This document shows positions 54,001 through 61,680 of a stretch of DNA of 62,798 bases, one piece after another. Location: NCBI GenBank assembly GCA_028279405.1, contig JANQNU010000024.1, forward strand, positions 1 through 62,798, read 5' to 3'. The position numbers and the translations under genes were made by a program. The notes beneath the pieces were generated by a model. That model was not told the DNA's origin. It searched no databases and saw only the letters and a list, made by a program, of their open reading frames with translations. Within the stretch, counting starts at the first letter, position 1. Every line of letters begins with the position of its first letter. The DNA is from Phycisphaerae bacterium. GTDB taxonomy: Bacteria > Planctomycetota > Phycisphaerae > UBA1845 > Fen-1342.

Positions 54001-55461
54001 GTCCAGATGGAGGATTCGGAGACGAACGAGACCATCTGGCGGGTGCTGAAGCGCAACGGTGAGATTCTCATTCTCGACGAGAAGGAGCGTGAGCTCGAGC
54101 GCTATCGCGTGCCGTACGGCGCTGCGGTGCTGGTGAGTGACGGTCAGATGGTGAAGCAGCGTACGCCGGTGGTGCGCTGGGATTCGCACTTTACCCCGAT
54201 TCTGGCGGAAGCGACCGGTTTCATTCGTTTCCAGGACATCGTGGAAGGCGAGACGGTTCGGACGGAGACGGAGGGCAAGGCCGAGTCGAAGTGGATCGTG
54301 ATCGAGCACAAGGGCGACAAGCATCCGCGGCTGATCATCGAGGACAAGGAAGGCAAGATCCTCGACTTCCACCACCTGCCGGCCAAGGCGCGTATCGAAG
54401 TCAAGGAAGGTGAACCGGTTCAGGCGGGTGCGCTGCTCGCGCGTCAGCCGCGAGAGATCTCGGGTACGCAGGACATCACTGGCGGTTTGCCGCGGGTCAC
54501 CGAGATCTTCGAGGCGCGCAAGCCCAAGGAGCCGGCGATTCTGGCCGAAATTTCAGGTTCGGTCGAGCTTCACACGGAGAAGCGCCGTGGCAAGATGACC
54601 GTGCTGATCCGGTCCGAATCGGGCATGGAGAAGGAGCACCACATTCCGCAGGACAAGCACCTCTTGGTGCACGCCGGCGACTATGTGGAGGCGGGAATGC
54701 CGCTCTGCGAAGGCCCGCTGATCCCGCACGACATCTTGCGGGTCAACGGTGAGGAGGATCTGCATCGTTATCTGCTGAAGGAGGTCCAGGGTGTCTATCG
54801 TCAGCAGAACGTGAAGATCGACGACAAGCACATTGAGACCATCCTGGCGCAGATGCTTCGCAAGGTGAAGGTCGAGAGCGAAGGTGACTCGATATTCCTG
54901 CCGAATGAGGTTGTCGACCGCTTCCGCTTCCGCGACGAGAATGGGCGGTTGGCGCGAAGTGTCAAGGTGGTTGACCCCGGCGACACCGATCTGGCCGTTG
55001 GTGCGGTCGTGTCGAAGGAGGACTTCACGGCCAAGAATGATGCGGTTGAGGCCGAGGGAGGTGAGCCGGCGAAGGGTCGCAAGCCGCGGCCTTCGACAGC
55101 GAAGACCTTGCTGCTCGGCATTACCAAGGCAAGTCTTCAGAGCGAGTCGTTCATCTCGGCGGCATCGTTCCAGGAGACGACCAAGGTTCTGACGCAGGCG
55201 TCGCTCGCCGGTCAGGAGGATACGCTCGTCGGCCTCAAGGAGAACGTCATTCTGGGTCGGCTGATTCCGGCCGGGACCGGCTTCCAGAACTATCAGGGCC
55301 TGCAGATGCGGTATTCCGGTCAGCCGGCCGATACGGATGAACCGACGTCGATCATGGAGCGCGGCGAGATCCAGCCGGGCACGATCAAGCCGTTGGCGCC
55401 GCCGAGCGGTCTTCAGTGGCCGGCCGAGAGCGACAAGCCGATCAGCACGCCCGGCGCCTGA
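51064..55461 (+). CDS. rpoC: DNA-directed RNA polymerase subunit beta'
   Basis: Beta' subunit, 1465 residues. The N-terminal zinc site ([20 protein letters not shown]), the rudder/lid region, and the catalytic loop N454-ADFDGDQ (Asp456, 458, 460 bind Mg2+) are present. Further on, [37 protein letters not shown] and the C-terminal [17 protein letters not shown] are typical. TGAGGGTCACGATCG precedes the ATG. A GC-rich hairpin follows the stop. The central region around residues 1000-1250 is Glu/Lys-rich and likely holds the lineage insertion; the exact boundaries need an alignment. Confidence 0.97.
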   Translation: MGETVYDRINDFTGVRITLASPNDIRSWSFGEVKKPETINYRTYRAEKDGLFCERIFGPERDWECFCGKYKGTKHKGMICDRCGVKVTHSRVRRKRMGHINLAAPVLHIWFFKAMPSRLGTLLDMKTSDLEKVVYFQDYVVVDPGDSKLESRQLLTEEEYRRAVEEYGGTGFRALMGAEAVRELLAQLDLQRISDELLDGLNKTNSKQKIKELSQRLKLIEALRKSPNDSQWMVLDVIPVIPPDLRPLVLLDSGNFASSDLNDLYRRIINRNNRLKKLIDLNAPEVIIRNEKRMLQQAVDALFDNGRCRRPVLGSSNRPLKSLTDMIKGKQGRFRENLLGKRVDYSARSVVVVGPELKLWQCGLPKKIALELYQPFIIRKLRERGLADTIKSAKKMLERRDQPIWDILEEVIFQHPVLLNRAPTLHRMGIQAFEPVLVEGNAIRIHPLVCKGFNADFDGDQMAVHLPLSIEAQCEAQVLMMSTNNIFGPANGSPIMSASQDIVLGIFYLTCNNAAERAAVEDGKERRFNSFEEAIMAYAHKQIRMHTPIRVRLRRAQVIEKLGEPALDVPEGGVILTTIGRCFFNDILEPEMPFYNYPLSSKGSARVIADCHEQLGRSATIELLDRLKELGFKQSTLAGLSFGLTDLRVPETKTKILDAAQKLVDRVERNFANGVITPMERHNQLIDIWVHAREQVTKAMMETLADDWRDDSGEDAKRGAASAQQYLNPIYLMTDSGARGSVDQIRQLAGMRALMAKPSGEIIEAPIKANFREGLTVLEYFSSTHGARKGLADTALKTADSGYLTRKLADVAQNVIVREHDCGTVEGTNKSTIYKGEEVDVKLSEHIVGRVARDTIRDPRTDEIIVRENDLITKEIARRLESPPDSGGLGLDTIRVRSVLTCESREGICALCYGADLSTGRLVEEGMAVGIIAAQSIGEPGTQLTMRTFHTGGVADHTVVENQIATAMPGKVVYHNLNAVQMEDSETNETIWRVLKRNGEILILDEKERELERYRVPYGAAVLVSDGQMVKQRTPVVRWDSHFTPILAEATGFIRFQDIVEGETVRTETEGKAESKWIVIEHKGDKHPRLIIEDKEGKILDFHHLPAKARIEVKEGEPVQAGALLARQPREISGTQDITGGLPRVTEIFEARKPKEPAILAEISGSVELHTEKRRGKMTVLIRSESGMEKEHHIPQDKHLLVHAGDYVEAGMPLCEGPLIPHDILRVNGEEDLHRYLLKEVQGVYRQQNVKIDDKHIETILAQMLRKVKVESEGDSIFLPNEVVDRFRFRDENGRLARSVKVVDPGDTDLAVGAVVSKEDFTAKNDAVEAEGGEPAKGRKPRPSTAKTLLLGITKASLQSESFISAASFQETTKVLTQASLAGQEDTLVGLKENVILGRLIPAGTGFQNYQGLQMRYSGQPADTDEPTSIMERGEIQPGTIKPLAPPSGLQWPAESDKPISTPGA

Positions 55462-55472
55462 TGTGCAGCATC

Positions 55473-55507
55473 CGCGTCGTTGGCGGGACGCTCCCGCCGA
55501 CGATGCG
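55473..55507 (+). terminator. Very strong hairpin after rpoC, no U-run
   Basis: CGCGTCGTTGGCGGGA (55473-55488) pairs with TCCCGCCGACGATGCG (55492-55507) through 16 bp with two wobble pairs and a 3-base loop. It begins 12 bases after the rpoC stop. The next gene at 55577 is in the same direction, so it may reduce rather than stop read-through. Confidence 0.5.
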
Positions 55508-55576
55508 ACGTTGTGCGGGGCTTCGGCCATGGTGCTGGCGCGGGGGATGGGCGGCGGTCCGTCGTAGGAGATCGTG

Positions 55577-56014
55577 ATGGCTCCGGATCGCGTTCGGGTC
55601 TTTTTCTACGGTTCCTACATCAACGAGAACGTGCTTCGATCCGTGGACCTGTCGCTGACGGACGTCGTGGTCGCGCGGCTGATGGGTTGGGAGTTGAGGA
55701 TCGCGCCGCTGGCGAACCTCGTTCCGTCTGACCGTGGTCTGGTGTACGGAGTCAACTCCACCGCGACACATGCGGAGTTGCGCCGGCTCTATCGCCATGC
55801 GGAAGAGGTATTGGGCGGCGTGTACGAGCCGCATCCGGTCATCGTCGAGGAATCGGGTCATCGATATGTTCCCGCGCTGTGCTACGTCTCCCATACGTTG
55901 TTGCCGGCACCTGCGGCGCGCGACTATGTCGATCGGATCGTGGGGCCTGCGCGTGCATTGGGGTTCCCCGACTGGTATTGCGCGCATATCGAATCCTTCG
56001 GTCGCTCAGGGTAG
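55577..56014 (+). CDS. Gamma-glutamylcyclotransferase-like protein
   Basis: Protein of 145 residues with the GGCT/AIG2-like fold pattern: VRVFFYGSYINENVLRSV (YGSL-type start), LMGWELRIAPLANLVPSD and LVYGVNSTATHAELRRLYRHAEEVLGGVYEPHPVIVEE. This family usually forms 5-oxoproline from gamma-glutamyl compounds. The catalytic Glu is probably within the RLYRHAEEVLG segment; I cannot place it securely. ATG at 55577 has TAGGAG six bases upstream. obgE starts 70 bases after its stop, same direction. Confidence 0.7.
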   Translation: MAPDRVRVFFYGSYINENVLRSVDLSLTDVVVARLMGWELRIAPLANLVPSDRGLVYGVNSTATHAELRRLYRHAEEVLGGVYEPHPVIVEESGHRYVPALCYVSHTLLPAPAARDYVDRIVGPARALGFPDWYCAHIESFGRSG

Positions 56015-56083
56015 CCAGCGGGTCTGCGGCGGGGTGCCATGGGGTCTTGCTCGGTCGCGGTCGTTTTCTGAGGTTCGTCGCTG

Positions 56084-57277
56084 ATGCCACGCGCCGCGGG
56101 AACATTGCGGCTCTTCATCGACGAGGTCGTCGTGCATGTTCGCGGCGGTCGGGGCGGTGACGGCTGTGTCAGCTTTCGGCGGGAGAAGTTCGTACCCAAA
56201 GGTGGCCCGGACGGCGGCGACGGCGGTCGCGGCGGTTCGGTCGTCTTCGTCGCCAAGGCCGGGGTCGATACGTTGCTCGATCTTTCCGGCCGTCATCACT
56301 ATTTCGCCGACAATGGTCGCCCGGGGGCGGGTGCCAACCGCCACGGCAAGAGCGGGGAGGAATTGCTGGTCACCGTACCGACCGGGACCCTGATCTACGA
56401 TGCGGACACCGGGCGGCTGCTCAAGGACCTCGTGGACGACGGGCAGCGGATCGTCGTGGCCAAGGGCGGGCGCGGTGGGTTCGGTAACACCCGATTCGCG
56501 ACCTCGACGCATCAGACGCCGCGGGAATCGCAACCGGGCTTGCCGGGCGTCGAGCGCCGCCTTCGGCTGGAGCTGAAGCTGATTGCGGATGTCGGATTCG
56601 TCGGGTTGCCGAACGCGGGGAAGAGCACGCTGCTGTCACGGTTCACCAACGCGCGGCCGAAGATCGCCGACTATCCGTTTACCACGAAGACGCCGCAATT
56701 GGGGATTGCGGAGTTGCCGGGCTATCGTCGGCTGGTGCTCGCGGATATTCCGGGCTTGATCGAGGGTGCCCACGAGGGTGTCGGCCTCGGTGACACGTTC
56801 CTGCGTCATATCGAGCGCACGCGGCTTCTGGTGCATTTGGTGGATCTTTGTCCGCCGGAGGGCAGTCCCTCGCCAGCAGAAGCGTATCGGGTGATTCGGC
56901 AGGAGCTGGAGAAATACAGCCCGGCGCTGGCAGAGCGTGAGGAAATTCTGGTCGGAACCAAGCTGGATTTGACCGGTAGCGAGGGGGCGCTGGCGTCTCT
57001 ACAGGAGGAGCTGGGCCGGACGGTGCACGGCATTTCGGGTGTCGTCGGCTCCGGGCTGCGCGAGTTGCTGGAGACGATGTGGACCCGCGTGCAGACCGTT
57101 CGGCAGCGTGAGGAGGCCGAGCGTCCGGCGGTGTCGCAACTCGATCTGGGAGACGACTTCGCGTTGTCGGCGGACGAGTATGAGGGCGCAGCTGAAGCGG
57201 AGCAGGAGCCGCGGTCGACGGGCGAAGCGGAAGAGCGCGATGCCGAGGATCCGGGAGATCTCTGGGACCGGCTGTAG
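56084..57277 (+). CDS. obgE: Obg-family GTPase
   Basis: Essential GTPase in late 50S ribosome assembly and stress response. The N-terminal Gly-rich Obg domain (about 1-160, RGGRGGDGCVSFRREKFVPKGGPDGGDGGRGG) precedes the G domain: GFVGLPNAGKST (G1), DIPGLIEGAHEGVGLG (G3) and GTKLDL in place of NKxD (G4). A Glu-rich acidic tail closes the 397-residue protein. The G4 motif has T-K-L-D instead of N-K-x-D; it still ends in Asp, so guanine specificity is likely kept. Its usual neighbours rplU-rpmA are absent here. Confidence 0.95.
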   Translation: MPRAAGTLRLFIDEVVVHVRGGRGGDGCVSFRREKFVPKGGPDGGDGGRGGSVVFVAKAGVDTLLDLSGRHHYFADNGRPGAGANRHGKSGEELLVTVPTGTLIYDADTGRLLKDLVDDGQRIVVAKGGRGGFGNTRFATSTHQTPRESQPGLPGVERRLRLELKLIADVGFVGLPNAGKSTLLSRFTNARPKIADYPFTTKTPQLGIAELPGYRRLVLADIPGLIEGAHEGVGLGDTFLRHIERTRLLVHLVDLCPPEGSPSPAEAYRVIRQELEKYSPALAEREEILVGTKLDLTGSEGALASLQEELGRTVHGISGVVGSGLRELLETMWTRVQTVRQREEAERPAVSQLDLGDDFALSADEYEGAAEAEQEPRSTGEAEERDAEDPGDLWDRL

Positions 57278-57315
57278 CGTGCGGCGTCGCCGACAGTATA
57301 GAAAGGGAAAGCCAG

Positions 57316-58479
57316 ATGCGTTGGATGTTGATTGCCGGGACGATGGCGGCGATGTCCTTGCCGATTGCCGTTGCCGCCGAGACGCCGCCGCGTTCGGATG
57401 CCGGTAACATCCTGGCGGTGCCGGATACGCACCTCGACGCAGGTTTGGTCTACCATTTCTGGCCGGGTCAGGACGCCCAACTCGTGATCTCATCGGAGAC
57501 GCCGCTTCGTCGGCTTGCAGTTGTGTGTAAGCGGGTCGTCGGATACGTGGTGGTTCCTTTCGATCTCGAGGATGCGACTGAGCCGATCGTCGGCGGCAGT
57601 TTGCGGATCCCGACGCATCTGCTCCGCACCGGTAATCTCCAGCTCGACTCTGTCATCGGCGGGGCACCGATGCTGGACGCGTCGAACCACCCCGAGATTC
57701 TGGTGGACCTGAGTACTGTTCGCGACGTCAAGCAGACGCAGGCCGACCCGCCGACGTACACGCTGACGGCGACGCTGGCGTTGGAGGTGAAGGAGGCTTC
57801 GCACACGCTTGATGTGCCGTTCACGATCACTCTTCAGCGTTTCACGTGGCAGACGCTCGGTCACACGCCGGGCGAGTTGCTCACGATCCGCAGTACCTTC
57901 GAGTTGCCGCTGGCGAAAATCGGGTTGTCCGTACCTGGGCCGCAGTTCGCGAACCAGCTGGCCGACAGCGTGTCGGTTGAGGTGTTCTTGCTCGGGAGCA
58001 CGGTGTCGCCGGCGAAGTCGCTGGACCCCTCCGTTTCGCAGTCGACGCGTGCGCGTCAGGAGCGTTACTTCACGTTGCTGCGCGACCTGGACCGTCCGGT
58101 CGAGGCGTTCACGCTCGGTCGGGGCTTGGCGCAGGACCTGTGGGACAACGCGAACGCATTGCATTCGCTGGCGTTGAGCACGATCACGGACGAGACGATT
58201 CGGTACGTCGACCTCGCGTTCCTCGACGGTGTCGCGCGACGGGCCAACGAGCTCACCGAATACCAGAATCCGCTCTTTCTGAACACGCTGGCGCGCGTCC
58301 AGTTTGCGCGCGCCGAGTACCGGCAGGCCGCGACGACCGCGGATAAGCTGCTCGAGCGCATTAGCCCGTTACCGCCGAACGCGCAAGCTGTCCTTCGGGC
58401 GCGGGCCGCGCTCTACCAGTCCGCGGCCAAGGCACATCAAGCCGGCGACTGGGAGATGGCGACGGGCAAGACGGAGTAG
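57316..58479 (+). CDS. Secreted YceI-like protein with helical C-terminus
   Basis: Protein of 387 residues with a signal peptide (MRWMLIAGTMAAMSLPIAVAA). Residues about 65-215 resemble the YceI lipocalin-like barrel: GGSLRIPTHLLRTGNLQLDSVIGG, EILVDLSTVRDVK, YTLTATLALEVKEASHTLDV and the following strand. YceI proteins bind polyisoprenoids or related lipids. Residues about 235-387 are helical with TPR-like character (LARVQFARAEYRQAATTADKLLERI). AAAGGGA precedes the ATG. It follows obgE by 38 bp in the same direction. The YceI-TPR combination is unusual. Confidence 0.65.
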   Translation: MRWMLIAGTMAAMSLPIAVAAETPPRSDAGNILAVPDTHLDAGLVYHFWPGQDAQLVISSETPLRRLAVVCKRVVGYVVVPFDLEDATEPIVGGSLRIPTHLLRTGNLQLDSVIGGAPMLDASNHPEILVDLSTVRDVKQTQADPPTYTLTATLALEVKEASHTLDVPFTITLQRFTWQTLGHTPGELLTIRSTFELPLAKIGLSVPGPQFANQLADSVSVEVFLLGSTVSPAKSLDPSVSQSTRARQERYFTLLRDLDRPVEAFTLGRGLAQDLWDNANALHSLALSTITDETIRYVDLAFLDGVARRANELTEYQNPLFLNTLARVQFARAEYRQAATTADKLLERISPLPPNAQAVLRARAALYQSAAKAHQAGDWEMATGKTE

Positions 58480-58512
58480 CGACGGCGCCGCGCTTGCACG
58501 CCGGCTGGGTGG

Positions 58513-58802
58513 GGCGGGCGTCTCGCCCGCCATTGATCGCTCGCTGGCGCTCGCGGCTCGCACAGGCGCCCACTTGCCCATTTTTCGGCCTATACGAAGA
58601 AACCACTAGGACGAGCCGCGAGCGCGAGAAGAAGGCGCACGAAGGTTGTGTCCGACGAGCGCGGCGCCCCATCCTTCCAGGGTGGGGGACGCGTTTCGCC
58701 GCGCACATCAATGGGTCCCCCAGGGTAGAACCCTGGGGCACCAAACCACCTACAATTCCAGCACAAAGTGCCCATCCAGGGCGCCCTTCGTGCGCCTTCT
58801 TC
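58513..58802. repeat. Intergenic mosaic repeat with terminal inverted repeats
   Basis: 58513-58562 copies the roughly 50-base unit of 16556 and 29025. Inside lies an element bounded by perfect 18-base inverted repeats, GAAGAAGGCGCACGAAGG (58628-58645) and CCTTCGTGCGCCTTCTTC (58785-58802). It holds the CCTTCCAGGGTGGGGGACGCG segment shared with 27508 and an internal CCCCAGGG/CCCTGGGG hairpin. No gene is visible in 58480-58960; a frame extending from 58832 reaches the paaC start. Confidence 0.8.
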
Positions 58803-58960
58803 GCCAGCGAGCGGTCGCGGAGTGATCCCGCGTGCCAGTGGGGCGTTCCCTCGCCCGCGGCGACCGCTGCGTTTATGATGCGGGGAAGCGGTTCGTGGGT
58901 GTGGGGCGGACTGCGTGGTTCGTGGAGTTTGCCTGGCGACTGGAACAGGGGTGCAGGTTG

Positions 58961-59740
58961 ATGGACAACATTACGTCGGAGTTGAAAACGCCGCTGGTCG
59001 AGCTGCTGCTCAGCATCGCGGACGACAAGTTCGTCATGGGGGCGCGGAATAGCGATTGGACCGGGCTGGCTCCGATTCTCGAAGAGGACATCGCATTCTC
59101 GGCGTTGGCGCAGGATGACATCGCGCACGCCGCCGCGTTGTATGAGTTCGTCGGTCAGTTGACCGGCGAGGGACCGGACCACGTGGCGTACGGCCGTTCG
59201 CCGGAGGCGTATCGGAACGCGCAGCTCGTCGAGTTGTACGATGAGTTCGACTGGGCGGTCGCGATTGCCCGGCAATTCTACTGCGACCATTTCGAGGAAA
59301 TTCGCTTTACGCGCCTTCGCCGATCGAGCTGCACCGACCTCGCTCAGATTGCGGACCGCATCCGTATCGAGCAGCGGCTGCACACCGGGCACGCGGACGC
59401 GTGGGTGGTTCGGCTGTGCAAAGGTACCGAGGAATCGCGCGAACGGATGCAGGCGGCGCTGGCAAAACTGGCACCGCAAGCGTGCATGTTGTTCGAACCG
59501 ACGGACGGCGTCGCGAAGCTCGAGGCTGCCGACCTGTTCCCCAAGCTGGACTTCGACTCGTTTGAGCGCTGGACGGCGACTGTTTCGCACGTGTTGGACA
59601 AGGCTGGGGTGGAGCTCGAACTCAAGCGACCCGACCCCGATCAGCGCGGCGGCCGGCGCGGCGTGCACAGTGCCGAGTTCGCGCCGCTGCTTTCGGAGAT
59701 TACGGCGGTCTATCGGGTGGAGCCGGACGCGGTCTGGTAG
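58961..59740 (+). CDS. paaC: PaaC-like subunit of phenylacetyl-CoA epoxidase
   Basis: Ferritin-like structural subunit of the 1,2-phenylacetyl-CoA epoxidase complex; it supports the catalytic PaaA. The 259 residues have EEDIAFSALAQDDIAHAAALYEFVGQLTGEGPD, FDWAVAIARQFYCDHFEEIRFTRL and RIRIEQRLHTGHADAWVVRL, which align by eye with E. coli PaaC. ATG at 58961 fits the family start. PaaA, PaaB and PaaE are not in the window, although paaD follows after 59 bp. Either the other genes are elsewhere or the pair has another role. Confidence 0.8.
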   Translation: MDNITSELKTPLVELLLSIADDKFVMGARNSDWTGLAPILEEDIAFSALAQDDIAHAAALYEFVGQLTGEGPDHVAYGRSPEAYRNAQLVELYDEFDWAVAIARQFYCDHFEEIRFTRLRRSSCTDLAQIADRIRIEQRLHTGHADAWVVRLCKGTEESRERMQAALAKLAPQACMLFEPTDGVAKLEAADLFPKLDFDSFERWTATVSHVLDKAGVELELKRPDPDQRGGRRGVHSAEFAPLLSEITAVYRVEPDAVW

Positions 59741-59785
59741 GGGCCCGGCGCAGCACCGCCGCGTGTCGGGTACGTGGCCGCGTGC

Positions 59786-59791
59786 TAAAAT
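59786..59791 (+). promoter_or_regulatory. -10-like box before paaD
   Basis: TAAAAT (5/6) ends 8 bases before the ATG at 59800; GGGG lies between at spacing 2, too close for normal use. It may start a leaderless paaD message. No -35 is clear. Confidence 0.4.
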
Positions 59792-59799
59792 ATGGGGAT

Positions 59800-60321
59800 A
59801 TGAGCGTTACCGCTGACCAGGTGATCGAAGTCCTGCAGACGATCGACGATCCGGAGATGCCGATCAGCATCGTCGAGCTCGGAATCGTGGCGGACATTCG
59901 ATTGCCGACGGGCGGTGTGATCGAGGTGGACATCACGCCCACGTTCGTCGGCTGTCCGGCGCTCGAGATGATCCGTAACAACATCGTGGACGCACTCGCG
60001 CAGCGGTTCGCAGACGCGCAGGCCCGCGTGCGGTTCGTGAACAAGCCGGTCTGGTCTTCTGAGCGGATCACGCCTGCGGGTCGCGAGCGCCTGCGTGCAT
60101 TCGGCGTGACGGTCGCCGACCGTATGTGCGGGGCGTCGGCGGACGATGACGCGGCTCCGTTCGTACCGTTGACGATCTCGGCGGAATCGGCTGTGGTCCC
60201 CTGTCCGTATTGCGATTCGGACCGAACGCGAATGGAGAGTCCGTTCGGCCCGACGCGCTGCCGGATGATCTACTATTGCGACGCGTGCCGGAACTCGTTC
60301 GAGCAGATCAAGCCGATCTGA
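59800..60321 (+). CDS. paaD: PaaD-like metal-sulfur cluster maturation protein
   Basis: Protein of 173 residues. The N-terminal MIP18/DUF59 domain (about 1-75, VIEVLQTIDDPEMPISIVELGIVADIRL, with Cys in TFVGCPALEMIRNNIVDAL) is followed by a C-terminal four-Cys zinc-ribbon (CPYCDSDRTRMES...CRMIYYCDACRNSF). This two-domain layout is PaaD. PaaD supports assembly of the epoxidase or its PaaE cluster. ATG at 59800 was chosen over GTG at 59782, which would place the -10-like box inside the gene. It follows paaC by 59 bp. Confidence 0.85.
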   Translation: MSVTADQVIEVLQTIDDPEMPISIVELGIVADIRLPTGGVIEVDITPTFVGCPALEMIRNNIVDALAQRFADAQARVRFVNKPVWSSERITPAGRERLRAFGVTVADRMCGASADDDAAPFVPLTISAESAVVPCPYCDSDRTRMESPFGPTRCRMIYYCDACRNSFEQIKPI

Positions 60322-60363
60322 CGTGGCCGACGGCGTTGTGAACCAGGGGTCGTGCTTGCGGCG

Positions 60364-61662
60364 ATGACCGATACCGTCGATTTCCTGATTGTCCATTGGG
60401 CGTATTGGATTCCGATTCTCGCCGTCGTGGGAGGGTTCTGGCTGTTGCGCCGTGGATGGAATGCACGCGCTCCGGGGCTCGACCGGCGCTGTCGCAAGTG
60501 CGACTACATCCTCAAAGGCGTTGAGAGCGCGAACTGTCCCGAGTGCGGCAGCCCGTTGACGGCTCGGAATGTGACGCGCACGGAGCCGTGGAAGCGTATT
60601 GAATGGCTCTTGATCGGTGGACTGATTGTTGTAGGTGCGGGCAACGTATTGCTCGAGCAGGTGCGGCAAGCCGACTGGTACGCCTGGTGGCCGACTGCGT
60701 GGGTGTTGGATGACCTGGAGAACGACATCGGCGGTTGGAGGCGTCCTTGGGATGAATTGCAACATCGTGCGGAGCGGCGCGGGCTTACCGAGGTGGAGCA
60801 ACGTCGTTTGGTGGCGATCTGTCTTGAGGCACAGGCGGCGAAGGCCGAGCATCGTAGCTTGGAGCCGATGCTCGAATATCTGGCGTACTGTCATCGGCGG
60901 GAACAGCTGCGAGCGGACGAGCAGGATCGATTTTTCGGGGAGATGGTGAAGCTATCGCTCCGTGTGCGGCCAACGGTGGTTCCGGGATGGCGCGTGCCGT
61001 ATCAGATCGTGAATCGGGGTTGCATGCCGCAGTCGCACTTCCATATCAACCTGGCCTGGTCTGTGCGGATTGACGGCGAGATCAGCGATGACATCGTACG
61101 TCAACAGCTCAGCGCTGGTTTGCCGGAGAGCGTGCGTCTGACGTCGTGCGATCAGGCGGGCGCGCATCAAATCGAGTTGGATGTCGACTGGCGAGTGAAA
61201 CTGTCGGTGCGCGATGAGGAGGTCGCACGGGGCCGGAGGAAGCTGACCGGACGCTTCCGTCGCCTCGCGGATGAGCCTGCCGACTACTTGAAGCCGATTC
61301 GCGACGCCGAGCGCATCGATCGATTCCGCCGAGCGATTCAGGTTCGCGCGGGTGAGTACGAATCGAGGGCAGCAGAATTCTCGATCGACCCGGTGACACT
61401 CCCAATTGCCAGCGACATTTTGATCGCCGACCGTGATCGCGAGTACCACCATTCGACGATCGTCTCGCAAGAGATCGTAGAGCCGCTCCATTTCCTGGTT
61501 TGGCGGAACTACCGTGATTTTGCACCGGGTGGGCCATTGCGTATCATCTTTCGCGCCAATCGCGCGCATGCGATGCAGACGGTCGACATGTTCTCCTATC
61601 TGGATTGCGAGATCAGCGTTGATGTGCCGCAGCGCAGCGACGACGACAACGACGTCGAATGA
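60364..61662 (+). CDS. Membrane protein with N-terminal zinc ribbon
   Basis: Protein of 432 residues. A membrane helix (about 9-28) is followed by a C-x2-C ... C-x2-C zinc-ribbon (CRKCDYILKGVESANCPECG) of the kind frequent in planctomycete membrane proteins. A second helix lies near 85-100. The rest is soluble and Arg/Glu-rich with no recognised family. It could act as an envelope sensor; no evidence decides. ATG at 60364 was chosen; an upstream in-frame GTG at 60352 is possible. It follows paaD by 42 bp in the same direction. Confidence 0.75.
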   Translation: MTDTVDFLIVHWAYWIPILAVVGGFWLLRRGWNARAPGLDRRCRKCDYILKGVESANCPECGSPLTARNVTRTEPWKRIEWLLIGGLIVVGAGNVLLEQVRQADWYAWWPTAWVLDDLENDIGGWRRPWDELQHRAERRGLTEVEQRRLVAICLEAQAAKAEHRSLEPMLEYLAYCHRREQLRADEQDRFFGEMVKLSLRVRPTVVPGWRVPYQIVNRGCMPQSHFHINLAWSVRIDGEISDDIVRQQLSAGLPESVRLTSCDQAGAHQIELDVDWRVKLSVRDEEVARGRRKLTGRFRRLADEPADYLKPIRDAERIDRFRRAIQVRAGEYESRAAEFSIDPVTLPIASDILIADRDREYHHSTIVSQEIVEPLHFLVWRNYRDFAPGGPLRIIFRANRAHAMQTVDMFSYLDCEISVDVPQRSDDDNDVE

Positions 61663-61680
61663 TCGGAAGACGGATTGATC

